NCBI GenBank assembly: GCA_011390535.1
Contig: JAABSF010000199.1
Span: forward strand, 1 to 5,800
Length of the DNA stretch: 5,800 bases
Reading direction: 5' to 3'
Source of the DNA: Deltaproteobacteria bacterium
Lineage (GTDB): Bacteria > Myxococcota_A > Polyangia > HGW-17 > SLPX01
A program made the position numbers and the translations under genes. How positions within the stretch are numbered: the stretch's first letter is position 1; the number at the start of each line of letters is the position of its first letter. The notes beneath the pieces are model-generated. The model saw only the letters and a program-made list of their open reading frames with translations, made no database searches and was not told where the DNA came from. Of this stretch, positions 1 to 5,800 are shown in pieces.

Positions 1-296
1 CTTTATGCATTTTCTGCCCTAACCTTGAGCGCAAACTTACAAAAGAGTTCTAAGATTACACGTCTTTAAACGGGATTTCAAGTATTTGATGGGAGGTATG
101 CCGACTGGGAAAGTATGCAATGTGGGTTTTTTGGTCGGCTTGAAGGCCGGGTATAGGTGTGCTAGATTTTCCTCCTTTATTGATTCTTTCAGAATTTATG
201 CCCTATGCATGAATGTTTGATTTGTGCGGTTATTCGATCGGTGTCCAAAGGAAAAGGGTTCGCCGGATACAAGAAAAAAGCATGGGAGTGTTCGTG
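1..296. other. Non-coding leader region upstream of yjbQ
   Basis: I recognise no gene here. Plus-strand frames open at the left edge end at 67-69 and 51-53, and the few residues they give match nothing I know. A 40-codon frame at 98-220 has a GGGAGG only one base before its ATG, too close for normal initiation, and its peptide is unfamiliar. A minus-strand ATG at 10-8 could begin a divergent gene, but only three codons are visible. A poor promoter candidate is TTGATT at 180-185 followed after 18 bases by TATGCA at 204-209, which matches the -10 consensus at only three positions. The stretch probably contains the promoter for the downstream genes, but I cannot place it with confidence. Confidence 0.4.
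284..288 (+). promoter_or_regulatory. Ribosome binding site deciding the yjbQ start
   Basis: GGGAG lies 8 bases before the ATG at 297. This favours 297 over the in-frame ATGs at 213 and 282, neither of which has a comparable Shine-Dalgarno sequence. Starting at 297 also gives a protein of the usual family length that begins directly with the conserved first strand. Confidence 0.6.
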
Positions 297-713
297 ATGA
301 TAGAATGTTTTGAAACGACGAGAAAAACCAGCGGTGGTACCGACATTATCGACATCTCATCGGATGTGGTGGCTTTTGTCCGAAAATGCGGGATCAATGA
401 AGGCTTTGTTGTCGTTTTTATTCCAGGTTCGACTGCGGCGGTGACTACCATCGAATATGAGTCAGGTGCTGTTGAAGATTTAAAGGGGGCCATAGAGAGG
501 ATGGCTCCACGGGACATTTCTTACGCTCACGATGCTCGTTGGGGTGATGGAAACGGTTATTCCCATGTCCGCGCAGCGATGCTAGGTCCATCTCTATGCG
601 TGCCCATTATCGGAGGTGATTTGATTCTGGGAACTTGGCAACAGATAGTGCTTTGTGATTTCGACAATCGCCCACGTACTCGTCGGATTCTAATCCAGGC
701 GAGCGGCAACTGA
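297..713 (+). CDS. yjbQ: YjbQ/UPF0047 family protein (secondary thiamine-phosphate synthase-like)
   Basis: A 138-residue protein of the YjbQ (UPF0047) family, small cytoplasmic proteins of beta-sandwich fold that usually form trimers. Some members show weak thiamine-phosphate synthase activity, but the physiological role is unsettled. Family marks visible here are PGSTAAVTTIEYE (43-55), HDARWGDGNGYSHVRAA (78-94) with the putative ligand residues H78, D79, D84, N86 and H90, and the C-terminal signature SLCVPIIGG...LGTWQQI (99-117), followed by DFDNRPRTRR. In many relatives the first motif contains a histidine (HTTAAVTINE-like); here that position lies in a PGST sequence, as in a recognisable subgroup. 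Length is typical (about 130-140). An extended reading from 213 adds 28 basic residues without family similarity. The stop is 8 bases before phoH, so the two are probably co-transcribed. Family assignment is firm; the enzymatic role is not. Confidence 0.93.
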   Translation: MIECFETTRKTSGGTDIIDISSDVVAFVRKCGINEGFVVVFIPGSTAAVTTIEYESGAVEDLKGAIERMAPRDISYAHDARWGDGNGYSHVRAAMLGPSLCVPIIGGDLILGTWQQIVLCDFDNRPRTRRILIQASGN

Positions 714-721
714 GAGATCTT

Positions 722-1903
722 ATGAGTTCTCCGAATTTTGGTTCTTCACATATCGATCCGTGCTCGGACACCGCCGGTGAAAAAGACACAAAAAGCAGCG
801 ACGGTAAAAAGACAGTACGAGAGCTGTTGGAGCTTTCAGATCTGGAAGCCTCTCGTCTGGTCTTTGGTGTTAACGGGCGTCATCTTGATTTGGTGGAGAG
901 ATTTTTTAGAGTCCGCGCTCATGCGCGTGGTAATCGTATTACGCTGGTGGGTAGTGAGAATGCTGTAGGGATGGCCAAAGATCTCCTCCAACAGCTATAC
1001 GATATGGCCAAAGATAATCTCTCACTCGCACCGGCTGATGTTAAACGGGCGGCACAGACTCTCATGGATAAACGGTCTGCGAATTTGAAAGATATTTTTG
1101 ACGACACGATATTGGTCTGCAACCGTGGAAGAAAAATAACACCCAAGGGTCTCGCTCAGAAGCGTTATGTAGACTCGATGCGAAAACGGGATATTGTGTT
1201 TTCCATCGGGCCGGCGGGGACAGGAAAAACCTATCTCGCCATGGCCATGGCTGTGCGGGCTTTGAAAGACAGGCATGTAAAGAGAATAATCTTGGTAAGG
1301 CCTGCGGTGGAGGCTGGAGAAAAATTGGGGTTTCTCCCTGGTGACATGCTCGAAAAGGTGAACCCATACCTGCGCCCACTCTATGACGCACTGAATGACA
1401 TGATGGATTTTTCACAGGTGCATCAGTTAATTGAAGATGGACGTATCGAAGTGGCGCCGCTGGCTTTTATGAGGGGACGCACTCTGAATGATTCCTTTGT
1501 GGTGATGGATGAGGCTCAAAACACCACAACGGATCAGATGAAGATGTTTTTGACAAGATTAGGTTATGATTCAAAGGCTGTAGTTACTGGTGACATAACA
1601 CAGACGGATCTTCCGGATGGCTGTGTCTCCGGGCTTGTGGAGGCCTATCGGATTTTGAAAGATATAGACGATATCGGTTTTTGTCATTTTGATGAGCGAG
1701 ACGTTGTCCGTCACCCTTTGGTTCAGAAGATTATCAGGGCCTACGAGAGTTATCAGCACAAGCCTTTGAATGGAGGTTTGGAAGGTGAGCGATCCAAAGA
1801 AGAGAATCGGGTGTCAAGGGGAGGGTCAGGGGAGAGACGTGGTTACGAAGAGGATGCCGGGGAGAATATGGTAGAAGATGGAGGAGAGGACATCGGAGAT
1901 TGA
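722..1903 (+). CDS. phoH: PhoH/YbeZ-family ATPase
   Basis: A 393-residue cytoplasmic P-loop ATPase of the PhoH (YbeZ) family, related to the helicase superfamily 1 core and linked to RNA metabolism and ribosome maturation through its usual partner YbeY. Residues 1-35 are a polar, probably disordered extension. Residues 36-100 are the PhoH N-terminal KH-like region (LVFGVNGRHLDLVERFF, VRAHARGNRITLVGSENAV). The ATPase core follows: RGRKITPKGLAQKRYV (135-150), Walker A GPAGTGKT (163-170), VRPAVEAGEKLGFLPGD (192-208), Walker B VVMDEAQN (260-267, D263/E264), and the sensor-like TGDITQTDLP (289-298). All catalytic motifs are intact. After the conserved core (to about 348) comes a charged Gly/Glu/Arg-rich tail of about 45 residues that is not part of the family core. 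A weak GAGAG lies 5 bases before the ATG. The gene sits 8 bases after yjbQ and overlaps the start region of the next gene, which fits an operon. Confidence 0.96.
   Translation: MSSPNFGSSHIDPCSDTAGEKDTKSSDGKKTVRELLELSDLEASRLVFGVNGRHLDLVERFFRVRAHARGNRITLVGSENAVGMAKDLLQQLYDMAKDNLSLAPADVKRAAQTLMDKRSANLKDIFDDTILVCNRGRKITPKGLAQKRYVDSMRKRDIVFSIGPAGTGKTYLAMAMAVRALKDRHVKRIILVRPAVEAGEKLGFLPGDMLEKVNPYLRPLYDALNDMMDFSQVHQLIEDGRIEVAPLAFMRGRTLNDSFVVMDEAQNTTTDQMKMFLTRLGYDSKAVVTGDITQTDLPDGCVSGLVEAYRILKDIDDIGFCHFDERDVVRHPLVQKIIRAYESYQHKPLNGGLEGERSKEENRVSRGGSGERRGYEEDAGENMVEDGGEDIGD
1809..1832 (+). other. Putative G-quadruplex motif in the 3' end of phoH
   Basis: Four runs of at least three G occur on the coding strand: 1809-1811, 1818-1821, 1823-1825 and 1829-1832, with loops of 6, 1 and 3 bases. 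This meets the standard G3+N1-7 pattern. It lies in the codons for the PhoH tail (around N-R-V-S-R-G-G-S-G-E), 73 bases before the ATG of the downstream gene, and would be present in the mRNA as well as in the non-template DNA strand. Whether it folds is not known; the surrounding tail is Gly/Arg/Glu-rich and therefore G-rich anyway. Confidence 0.5.
1895..1898 (+). promoter_or_regulatory. Ribosome binding site for the GAF/HD-GYP gene
   Basis: GGAG lies 7 bases before the ATG at 1906 and inside the last codons of phoH, which suggests translational coupling. An in-frame TTG at 1900, overlapping the phoH stop as TTGA, is a possible alternative start; a longer purine run, AGGAGAGG at 1882-1889, lies 10 bases before it. 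The two choices differ by two residues. Confidence 0.5.
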
Positions 1904-1905
1904 CC

Positions 1906-3942
1906 ATGAGCAACGACATGAAACAGTTGATCTGCGACACCCCGGATTCTCTAATTGAGTTGATGAGGGTGGACCCGGGGCTCGCTCCATACAAAGCTCG
2001 TCGTCTCGCCGAATATGTCATTGAGGCGAGGTCGAGTGCGGCATCAGTTTTGTTGATTTGGCCGGATCTTTGGAAAAATGTAGAATCCTTTCAGAGTCTT
2101 ATGCAACACTATGCTCACGAGGCTTGTCAGACTGTTTTGTTGGGGGATGAACACGATTTTGACGCGCTCATGGTGGATGTAGCAAGGACTCGCTTGTTTT
2201 GTTGGGCGTTGCCTATTGGAGTTGCGAGGTTGCGGACGAATCTGAAGACAATGTTCGCGGACATGGTGGAGCGTCACCTGGTGACTGACCAGCAGAAACT
2301 CGTAGCCCGATATCGATATGAGCTGGATGAGTTGGTGGCTATAGCGAGATCTCTCTCTTCTGAACAGGAATTCAATCGCCTGCTCGAACTCATATTGGAA
2401 AAGAGCCGCTACATCACCGGCGCCGACGCCGGTTCTGTTTACGTGGTTGAGGAAGGAGATGAAGGCAAACCTGTTTTACGCTTCAAGATCACACAAAACG
2501 ATTCCGTAAAGACTGACTTTGCAGAGTTTACTATGGAAGTCTCCGAGAGATCTATTGTGGGAAACTCTGTGTTAAAGGGCGTGAGTATTAATATCCCGGA
2601 TCTTTATTCTGATGAGGATGATAACCCGTGGAGCGCCCATCACGATAGGAGTTTTGATAAGAGAATGGGTTACGAGTCGCATTCCATGTTAACTGTGCCC
2701 ATGATCGACCATCGCTCAGACGTGATAGGGGTGATCCAGATTATCAACCGAAAAAGAGATCCAAGCGCTAAACTCCAGAAACCGGAAGATTTCCAAACGC
2801 AGGTTGTTCCCTTTGACGAGAGAAGCGAGGAGCTGGCGCTCTCTCTGGCCTCGCTTGCCGGAATAGCCTTGGAAAATACACTCTTGTACAGTGAGGTTAA
2901 GAGGCTCTTCGAGGGGTTGGTGGAAGCATCGGTGGCGGCGATAGAATCCAGAGATCCAACAACATCAGGTCATTCAAAACGTGTAGCAGAGCTTACCTGC
3001 GCTCTAGCCCGGGAGGTGGACAGTTGCACTGAAGGTTCATTGGCCTCGGTGCGTTTTACAAAAGAACAGATCAAGGAGATCAAATATGCCGGTCTGTTGC
3101 ATGATTTTGGAAAAGTAGGGGTTAGAGAGCATATTCTCGTTAAGGCGGATAAACTGTATCCAGAGGAAATGGCCGTCATTAAGTGGCGTTTCGATGCCAT
3201 AAAGAGGTCACTGGAAGCCGATAGATACAAGCGTCGAGCGGCTGCTTTGGAGGATGCACTCACCAAGTCGCTCCCTCCGGCTGAAGTTTACAATGAATCT
3301 TCGGCTGATGATAAAGCAGGGAATGGCAACCAAGAGCTAAAAAATATTCTGGAAGCACTGGATAAGGAGTTCCATCAACGAAGAGAGACTATCGAGAAAT
3401 ATTTCCAAGTTATTCAGGTTGCAAACCGCCCCAGTGTTCTTCAAGCTGAAGCATCTGAAGCGCTTGAGGAGATCCGGCAGGGAGTTTTTAGTGACGCGGA
3501 CGGCGGAGAGCACCCGCTGTTGAGCCAAAATGAGCTGAAGGCGTTAATGATTCCCCGCGGCAGCTTGACTCACAGCGAACGCGAGGAGATTCAAAGCCAT
3601 GTTGAACACAGCGGCAACTTTTTAAGGCTGATTCCTTGGGGCAAGAATTTACATCGTGTGCCGGAGATAGCATCAAAACACCATGAGATGATGGATGGTT
3701 CAGGTTATCCTAAAGGGATTACGGCTCAAGAGATCCCTGTAGAGGCCCGGATGATGGCAATCGCGGATATTTTTGATGCCCTCACGGCGTCTGATAGACC
3801 ATACAAAAAGGCCATGCCTGTAGAAAGGGCGCTGGCGATAATAGAAGAAGAAACGGAAGCAGGGAAATATGATCCCGAGTTGTTCCGTTTATTTGTGGAG
3901 AAAAAGATTTATCGGCTCTCATTAGAGCTGAATCAGAAATAA
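1906..3942 (+). CDS. GAF and HD-GYP domain protein, probable cyclic-di-GMP phosphodiesterase
   Basis: A 678-residue protein with no signal peptide or membrane segment, so probably a cytoplasmic signalling enzyme. Residues 1-145 form a mainly helical region I do not recognise. Residues about 148-325 are a GAF sensor domain of the phosphodiesterase type (ADAGSVYVVEEG, GYESHSMLTVPM, VIGVIQIINRKRD, ending FDERSEELALSLASLAGIALENTLLY). Residues about 335-665 are an HD-GYP domain with SGHSKRVAEL (H356), LLHDFGKVGV (H399/D400), SHVEHSGNFL (H565), KHHEMMDGSGYPKG (H592/H593, GYP at 600-602) and AIADIFDALTASDRPYKKAM (D621). All expected metal ligands and the GYP motif are present, so activity is likely; the family substrate is c-di-GMP. 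The domain is split by an extra stretch of about 135 charged, helix-prone residues (about 430-553). The start is chosen from GGAG upstream; TTG at 1900 would add two residues. It lies between phoH and a 7TM-HD gene, and the ligand of GAF is unknown. Confidence 0.92.
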   Translation: MSNDMKQLICDTPDSLIELMRVDPGLAPYKARRLAEYVIEARSSAASVLLIWPDLWKNVESFQSLMQHYAHEACQTVLLGDEHDFDALMVDVARTRLFCWALPIGVARLRTNLKTMFADMVERHLVTDQQKLVARYRYELDELVAIARSLSSEQEFNRLLELILEKSRYITGADAGSVYVVEEGDEGKPVLRFKITQNDSVKTDFAEFTMEVSERSIVGNSVLKGVSINIPDLYSDEDDNPWSAHHDRSFDKRMGYESHSMLTVPMIDHRSDVIGVIQIINRKRDPSAKLQKPEDFQTQVVPFDERSEELALSLASLAGIALENTLLYSEVKRLFEGLVEASVAAIESRDPTTSGHSKRVAELTCALAREVDSCTEGSLASVRFTKEQIKEIKYAGLLHDFGKVGVREHILVKADKLYPEEMAVIKWRFDAIKRSLEADRYKRRAAALEDALTKSLPPAEVYNESSADDKAGNGNQELKNILEALDKEFHQRRETIEKYFQVIQVANRPSVLQAEASEALEEIRQGVFSDADGGEHPLLSQNELKALMIPRGSLTHSEREEIQSHVEHSGNFLRLIPWGKNLHRVPEIASKHHEMMDGSGYPKGITAQEIPVEARMMAIADIFDALTASDRPYKKAMPVERALAIIEEETEAGKYDPELFRLFVEKKIYRLSLELNQK

Positions 3943-4031
3943 GATCGCAGGACGGGATGGATCAGCGCACGAATCCCGAAGTTGTTTTTGAGTCAGCCCC
4001 CTTAGAGTCGAAGAGTTGAAATGAGTTGACT

Positions 4032-5800
4032 ATGACTGAACCTACTGAGAGCACACCCAAAATAAGTCAACGAGTTCTTTCAGCGTTGTCTTCAGGTTTG
4101 ACGGCTCTTTTGAAGAATCGAGTAATTCAGGTTGTGTTGGTGGCTTTGTTTGCAGCGGGGGCCTCATTGGTGTTGACCCCGGGATTGCGGCGTAAGGGCC
4201 CTGAGTTGTCTTCTTCAGATGTTGGAGATCTTGCAAAAAACGACATAAAAGCATCCAGGACCTTTCAATATATTCCCCCTGCCGACGTTTTAGAGCAGAA
4301 GCGGGACGAAACCGCCTCTGAAGTTCTTACTGTATACAATTACTATCCCGAGCGCCTCAGATATGCATACGAAAGCTTATCCATGGCGTTTTCCAAGGCT
4401 TTCGAGAAGGAGGGGCTTTATCGCGAGAAAACCCGGGAAGTAGATTCGGAGGCTGTTGAAAAGAAGGAAGGAGATGATTCGGAGAGAGAGAGCGTGACTC
4501 GAAAAGCCGGCGGAAAGGATTCTCGAAGGAAGCCGGTTGCAAAGAAGATAAGACGCCGAAGCGGCTCCTCCAAAACGAACGACACTGCGGGCAAGAAACG
4601 AGACGGAGAAAAAAGGTCTCGTGATACGAAAAAGCAAGAACCGGGCCAAGAGAAAGTTGGTGTGGAGGTAGGGAAACAGAAAGACACACAGGCCAAAAAG
4701 GTTTTGGATCAGGGCAAGGTCAAAGAAGCGCAAGATGAACGATGGAGTGTTTTTAACAAGACATTCAACGAACGTTTACAAGCTCGGACGAATATACGAC
4801 GGCTCCTCGATCGTGAGAGCTTCAATGTGCTCTACGATTACGCCATGCAGCAAGAAGAGGGGGACGAGAGGCTGGAGGTTGCGCTGAGGATGGTGTTGTT
4901 GGATGACGCTTTTTTGGACAATAAGTATGTACGCAGTGCTCTGGAGTTGAAAACCGATCTCGGCCAAATCCAGAAACGGATTTTGATGCGAACCATCAGG
5001 TTTAAGCCGGACTCTGATCGTAAGGAGGTAACTCGTGAGGAGGTGATCACCAACCTTACTATGATCAGGGAGCTGCGGGATCTTCGTGACCGTGTAACGT
5101 TGAAGGTGTCCGGGTTGCCCGGCTTTTCAAAGCCTTTGAAAAAAGCTTTGTCTCGGATGGTGAGGCTGGCGCTTGTAGAGAACATGGTCCGTGATGATGA
5201 AGAGACCGCCGCACGTCGTCAGAGAGCGCGCCGCAAGATCGCAGCAAGGCCCATAACATACGTCAAGGGGCAGCTTCTTGTTCGAGCGGGCGAGCGGATT
5301 ACACAAGATCACCTGCTCGTAATATCTGCTATGGAGGGAGATCCTTCGATGACCGGCCCTTGGCAGGTGGCTGCAGGGATGGCGCTCTTTGTGCTCTTAT
5401 TCTTTTCAGTGGTGATCTGGTACGGACGGAGGCACTTAGACGATTTCCGAATAAATCACCGCGACATGTTTGTGAGTGGCGTGATCCTTCTCGGGCTCAT
5501 GGCTTTAGCGGATGTTTTGGGTACTTTGGCGTCGGTTCTTGAGTGGCCTCCATCTCTTGTACAAATGTTTATGCCGGTGGCAGCCGGATCGGCCCTTTTA
5601 AGGCTCTTAATAGGAGGACCAGCGGGGATACTCTTCAGTATAGGAGCAGCAGGACTCTGTGCGATGGCGATGGACGGAGGAGTGAGTACGGTGATGTACT
5701 TATTCATCGGTAGTCTGGTAGGAGCGGGAGCCGTGGCAAAGGTGCAGACACGGTTTGTTTTGTGGCGCGCCGGCGCATTGGTGGCCCTGGTAAATGTGGT
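4032..5800 (+). CDS. pgpH: 7TM-HD family membrane phosphodiesterase (PgpH/YqfF type), 5' part only
   Basis: An open frame running off the right edge; 589 residues are visible. The family consists of a 7TMR-HDED extracytoplasmic domain, seven membrane helices and a cytoplasmic HD domain that cleaves c-di-AMP in characterised members such as Listeria PgpH. Visible here are a short cytoplasmic N-terminus, TM1 at about 31-48, an extracytoplasmic domain at about 55-440 (opening with DLAKNDIKASRTFQYIPP, closing with ITYVKGQLLVRAGERITQDHL), and then TM segments near 446-464, 480-497, 513-527, 530-547, 554-569 and the start of another at about 580. The catalytic HD motifs would lie outside the window, so activity cannot be judged. 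Residues about 131-236 are a Lys/Arg/Glu/Ser-rich low-complexity block not usual for the family. The start is tightly bounded: an in-frame TGA at 4017-4019 leaves only TTG 4026 or ATG 4032, and the Shine-Dalgarno is weak (GAG at 4023-4025). ybeY is the expected downstream neighbour. Confidence 0.9.
   Translation, partial: MTEPTESTPKISQRVLSALSSGLTALLKNRVIQVVLVALFAAGASLVLTPGLRRKGPELSSSDVGDLAKNDIKASRTFQYIPPADVLEQKRDETASEVLTVYNYYPERLRYAYESLSMAFSKAFEKEGLYREKTREVDSEAVEKKEGDDSERESVTRKAGGKDSRRKPVAKKIRRRSGSSKTNDTAGKKRDGEKRSRDTKKQEPGQEKVGVEVGKQKDTQAKKVLDQGKVKEAQDERWSVFNKTFNERLQARTNIRRLLDRESFNVLYDYAMQQEEGDERLEVALRMVLLDDAFLDNKYVRSALELKTDLGQIQKRILMRTIRFKPDSDRKEVTREEVITNLTMIRELRDLRDRVTLKVSGLPGFSKPLKKALSRMVRLALVENMVRDDEETAARRQRARRKIAARPITYVKGQLLVRAGERITQDHLLVISAMEGDPSMTGPWQVAAGMALFVLLFFSVVIWYGRRHLDDFRINHRDMFVSGVILLGLMALADVLGTLASVLEWPPSLVQMFMPVAAGSALLRLLIGGPAGILFSIGAAGLCAMAMDGGVSTVMYLFIGSLVGAGAVAKVQTRFVLWRAGALVALVNV
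5110..5122. repeat. GC-rich inverted repeat inside the 7TM-HD gene
   Basis: CCGGG, a TTG loop, then CCCGG form a perfect 5-bp hairpin, followed directly by CTTTT. It resembles a minimal intrinsic terminator, but it is short and lies in coding sequence (S-G-L-P-G). It sits right beside a second inverted repeat at 5124-5142. Confidence 0.4.
5124..5142. repeat. 9-bp perfect inverted repeat with one-base centre
   Basis: TTTTCAAAGcCTTTGAAAA is a perfect dyad with arms of 9 bp around a single C. In RNA it could form an 8-bp stem with a 3-base loop. It codes for F-S-K-P-L-K within the extracytoplasmic domain of the 7TM-HD protein, one base after the hairpin at 5110-5122. It may be a chance product of codons, or a protein-binding or RNA-structure element. 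Confidence 0.5.

Noticed and set aside
127..146. T6 run next to a CGGC...GCCG hairpin in the leader
   Set aside because: The T run precedes the hairpin on the plus strand and becomes an A run after it on the minus strand, so it fits a terminator in neither direction. The stem is only 4 bp.
98..220. 40-codon plus-strand frame in the leader with GGGAGG upstream
   Set aside because: The purine run ends one base before the ATG, which is too close for normal initiation. The peptide is unfamiliar and the frame overlaps nothing that supports it.
213..296. Longer yjbQ start at 213 or 282
   Set aside because: The extra residues are basic and outside the family alignment, and there is no good ribosome binding site. 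The ATG at 297 has GGGAG at 8 bases.
2416..2433. 6-bp inverted repeat ACCGGC...GCCGGT inside the GAF domain
   Set aside because: It is explained by the codons for the conserved T-G-A-D-A-G residues of the GAF domain and is not longer than chance in GC-rich codons.
3953..3989. Possible terminator between the HD-GYP and 7TM-HD genes
   Set aside because: CGGGAT (3953-3958) and ATCCCG (3973-3978) can pair over a 14-base loop, with TTTTT at 3985-3989. The stem is only 6 bp, the loop is long and the T run begins 6 bases after the stem, so it is weak as an intrinsic terminator. It could at most attenuate.
4357..4733. Three overlapping long open frames on the minus strand
   Set aside because: They lie opposite the purine-rich basic block of the 7TM-HD gene, where the complementary strand rarely forms stop codons. 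The peptides are Phe/Leu/Ser/Pro-rich and resemble no family, while the plus strand has a continuous recognisable protein.

Overview
The window carries four plus-strand genes, tightly packed from about position 297 to the right edge: a YjbQ-family protein (UPF0047), a PhoH/YbeZ-type ATPase, a large GAF plus HD-GYP protein, and the first 589 residues of a 7TM-HD (PgpH/YqfF-type) membrane phosphodiesterase. The phoH to 7TM-HD order is widespread in bacteria and is normally followed by ybeY (16S rRNA maturation RNase). I see no mobile element, tRNA, rRNA or CRISPR array. Moderate GC, the GAF/HD-GYP architecture and the 7TM-HD gene after phoH fit a Gram-negative of the broad deltaproteobacterial type (Desulfobacterota, Myxococcota and relatives). 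This is an inference; no taxonomic marker is present.

Layout: 1-296 holds no convincing gene and is probably the leader and promoter region. yjbQ (297-713) ends 8 bases before phoH (722-1903). The phoH stop touches the start region of the GAF/HD-GYP gene (1906-3942), so these three are probably co-transcribed. An 89-base gap then leads to the 7TM-HD gene (4032 to beyond 5800), which is cut before its catalytic HD domain.

How the genes may work together: PhoH and the expected downstream YbeY belong to RNA metabolism and ribosome maturation. The two middle/right genes encode HD-superfamily cyclic-dinucleotide phosphodiesterases of different types: a soluble HD-GYP protein (family substrate c-di-GMP) and a membrane 7TM-HD protein (family substrate c-di-AMP). 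Placing an HD-GYP gene between phoH and 7TM-HD departs from the usual order and is the main contextual oddity.

The most unusual details are an insertion of about 135 residues that splits the HD-GYP catalytic domain and is flanked by two versions of the same helix; a basic low-complexity block of about 105 residues inside the extracytoplasmic domain of the 7TM-HD protein; a charged, Gly-rich C-terminal tail on PhoH whose coding strand contains a four-run G-quadruplex motif; and a pair of adjacent perfect inverted repeats inside the 7TM-HD gene. I do not see strong evidence for an entirely new multi-gene system.
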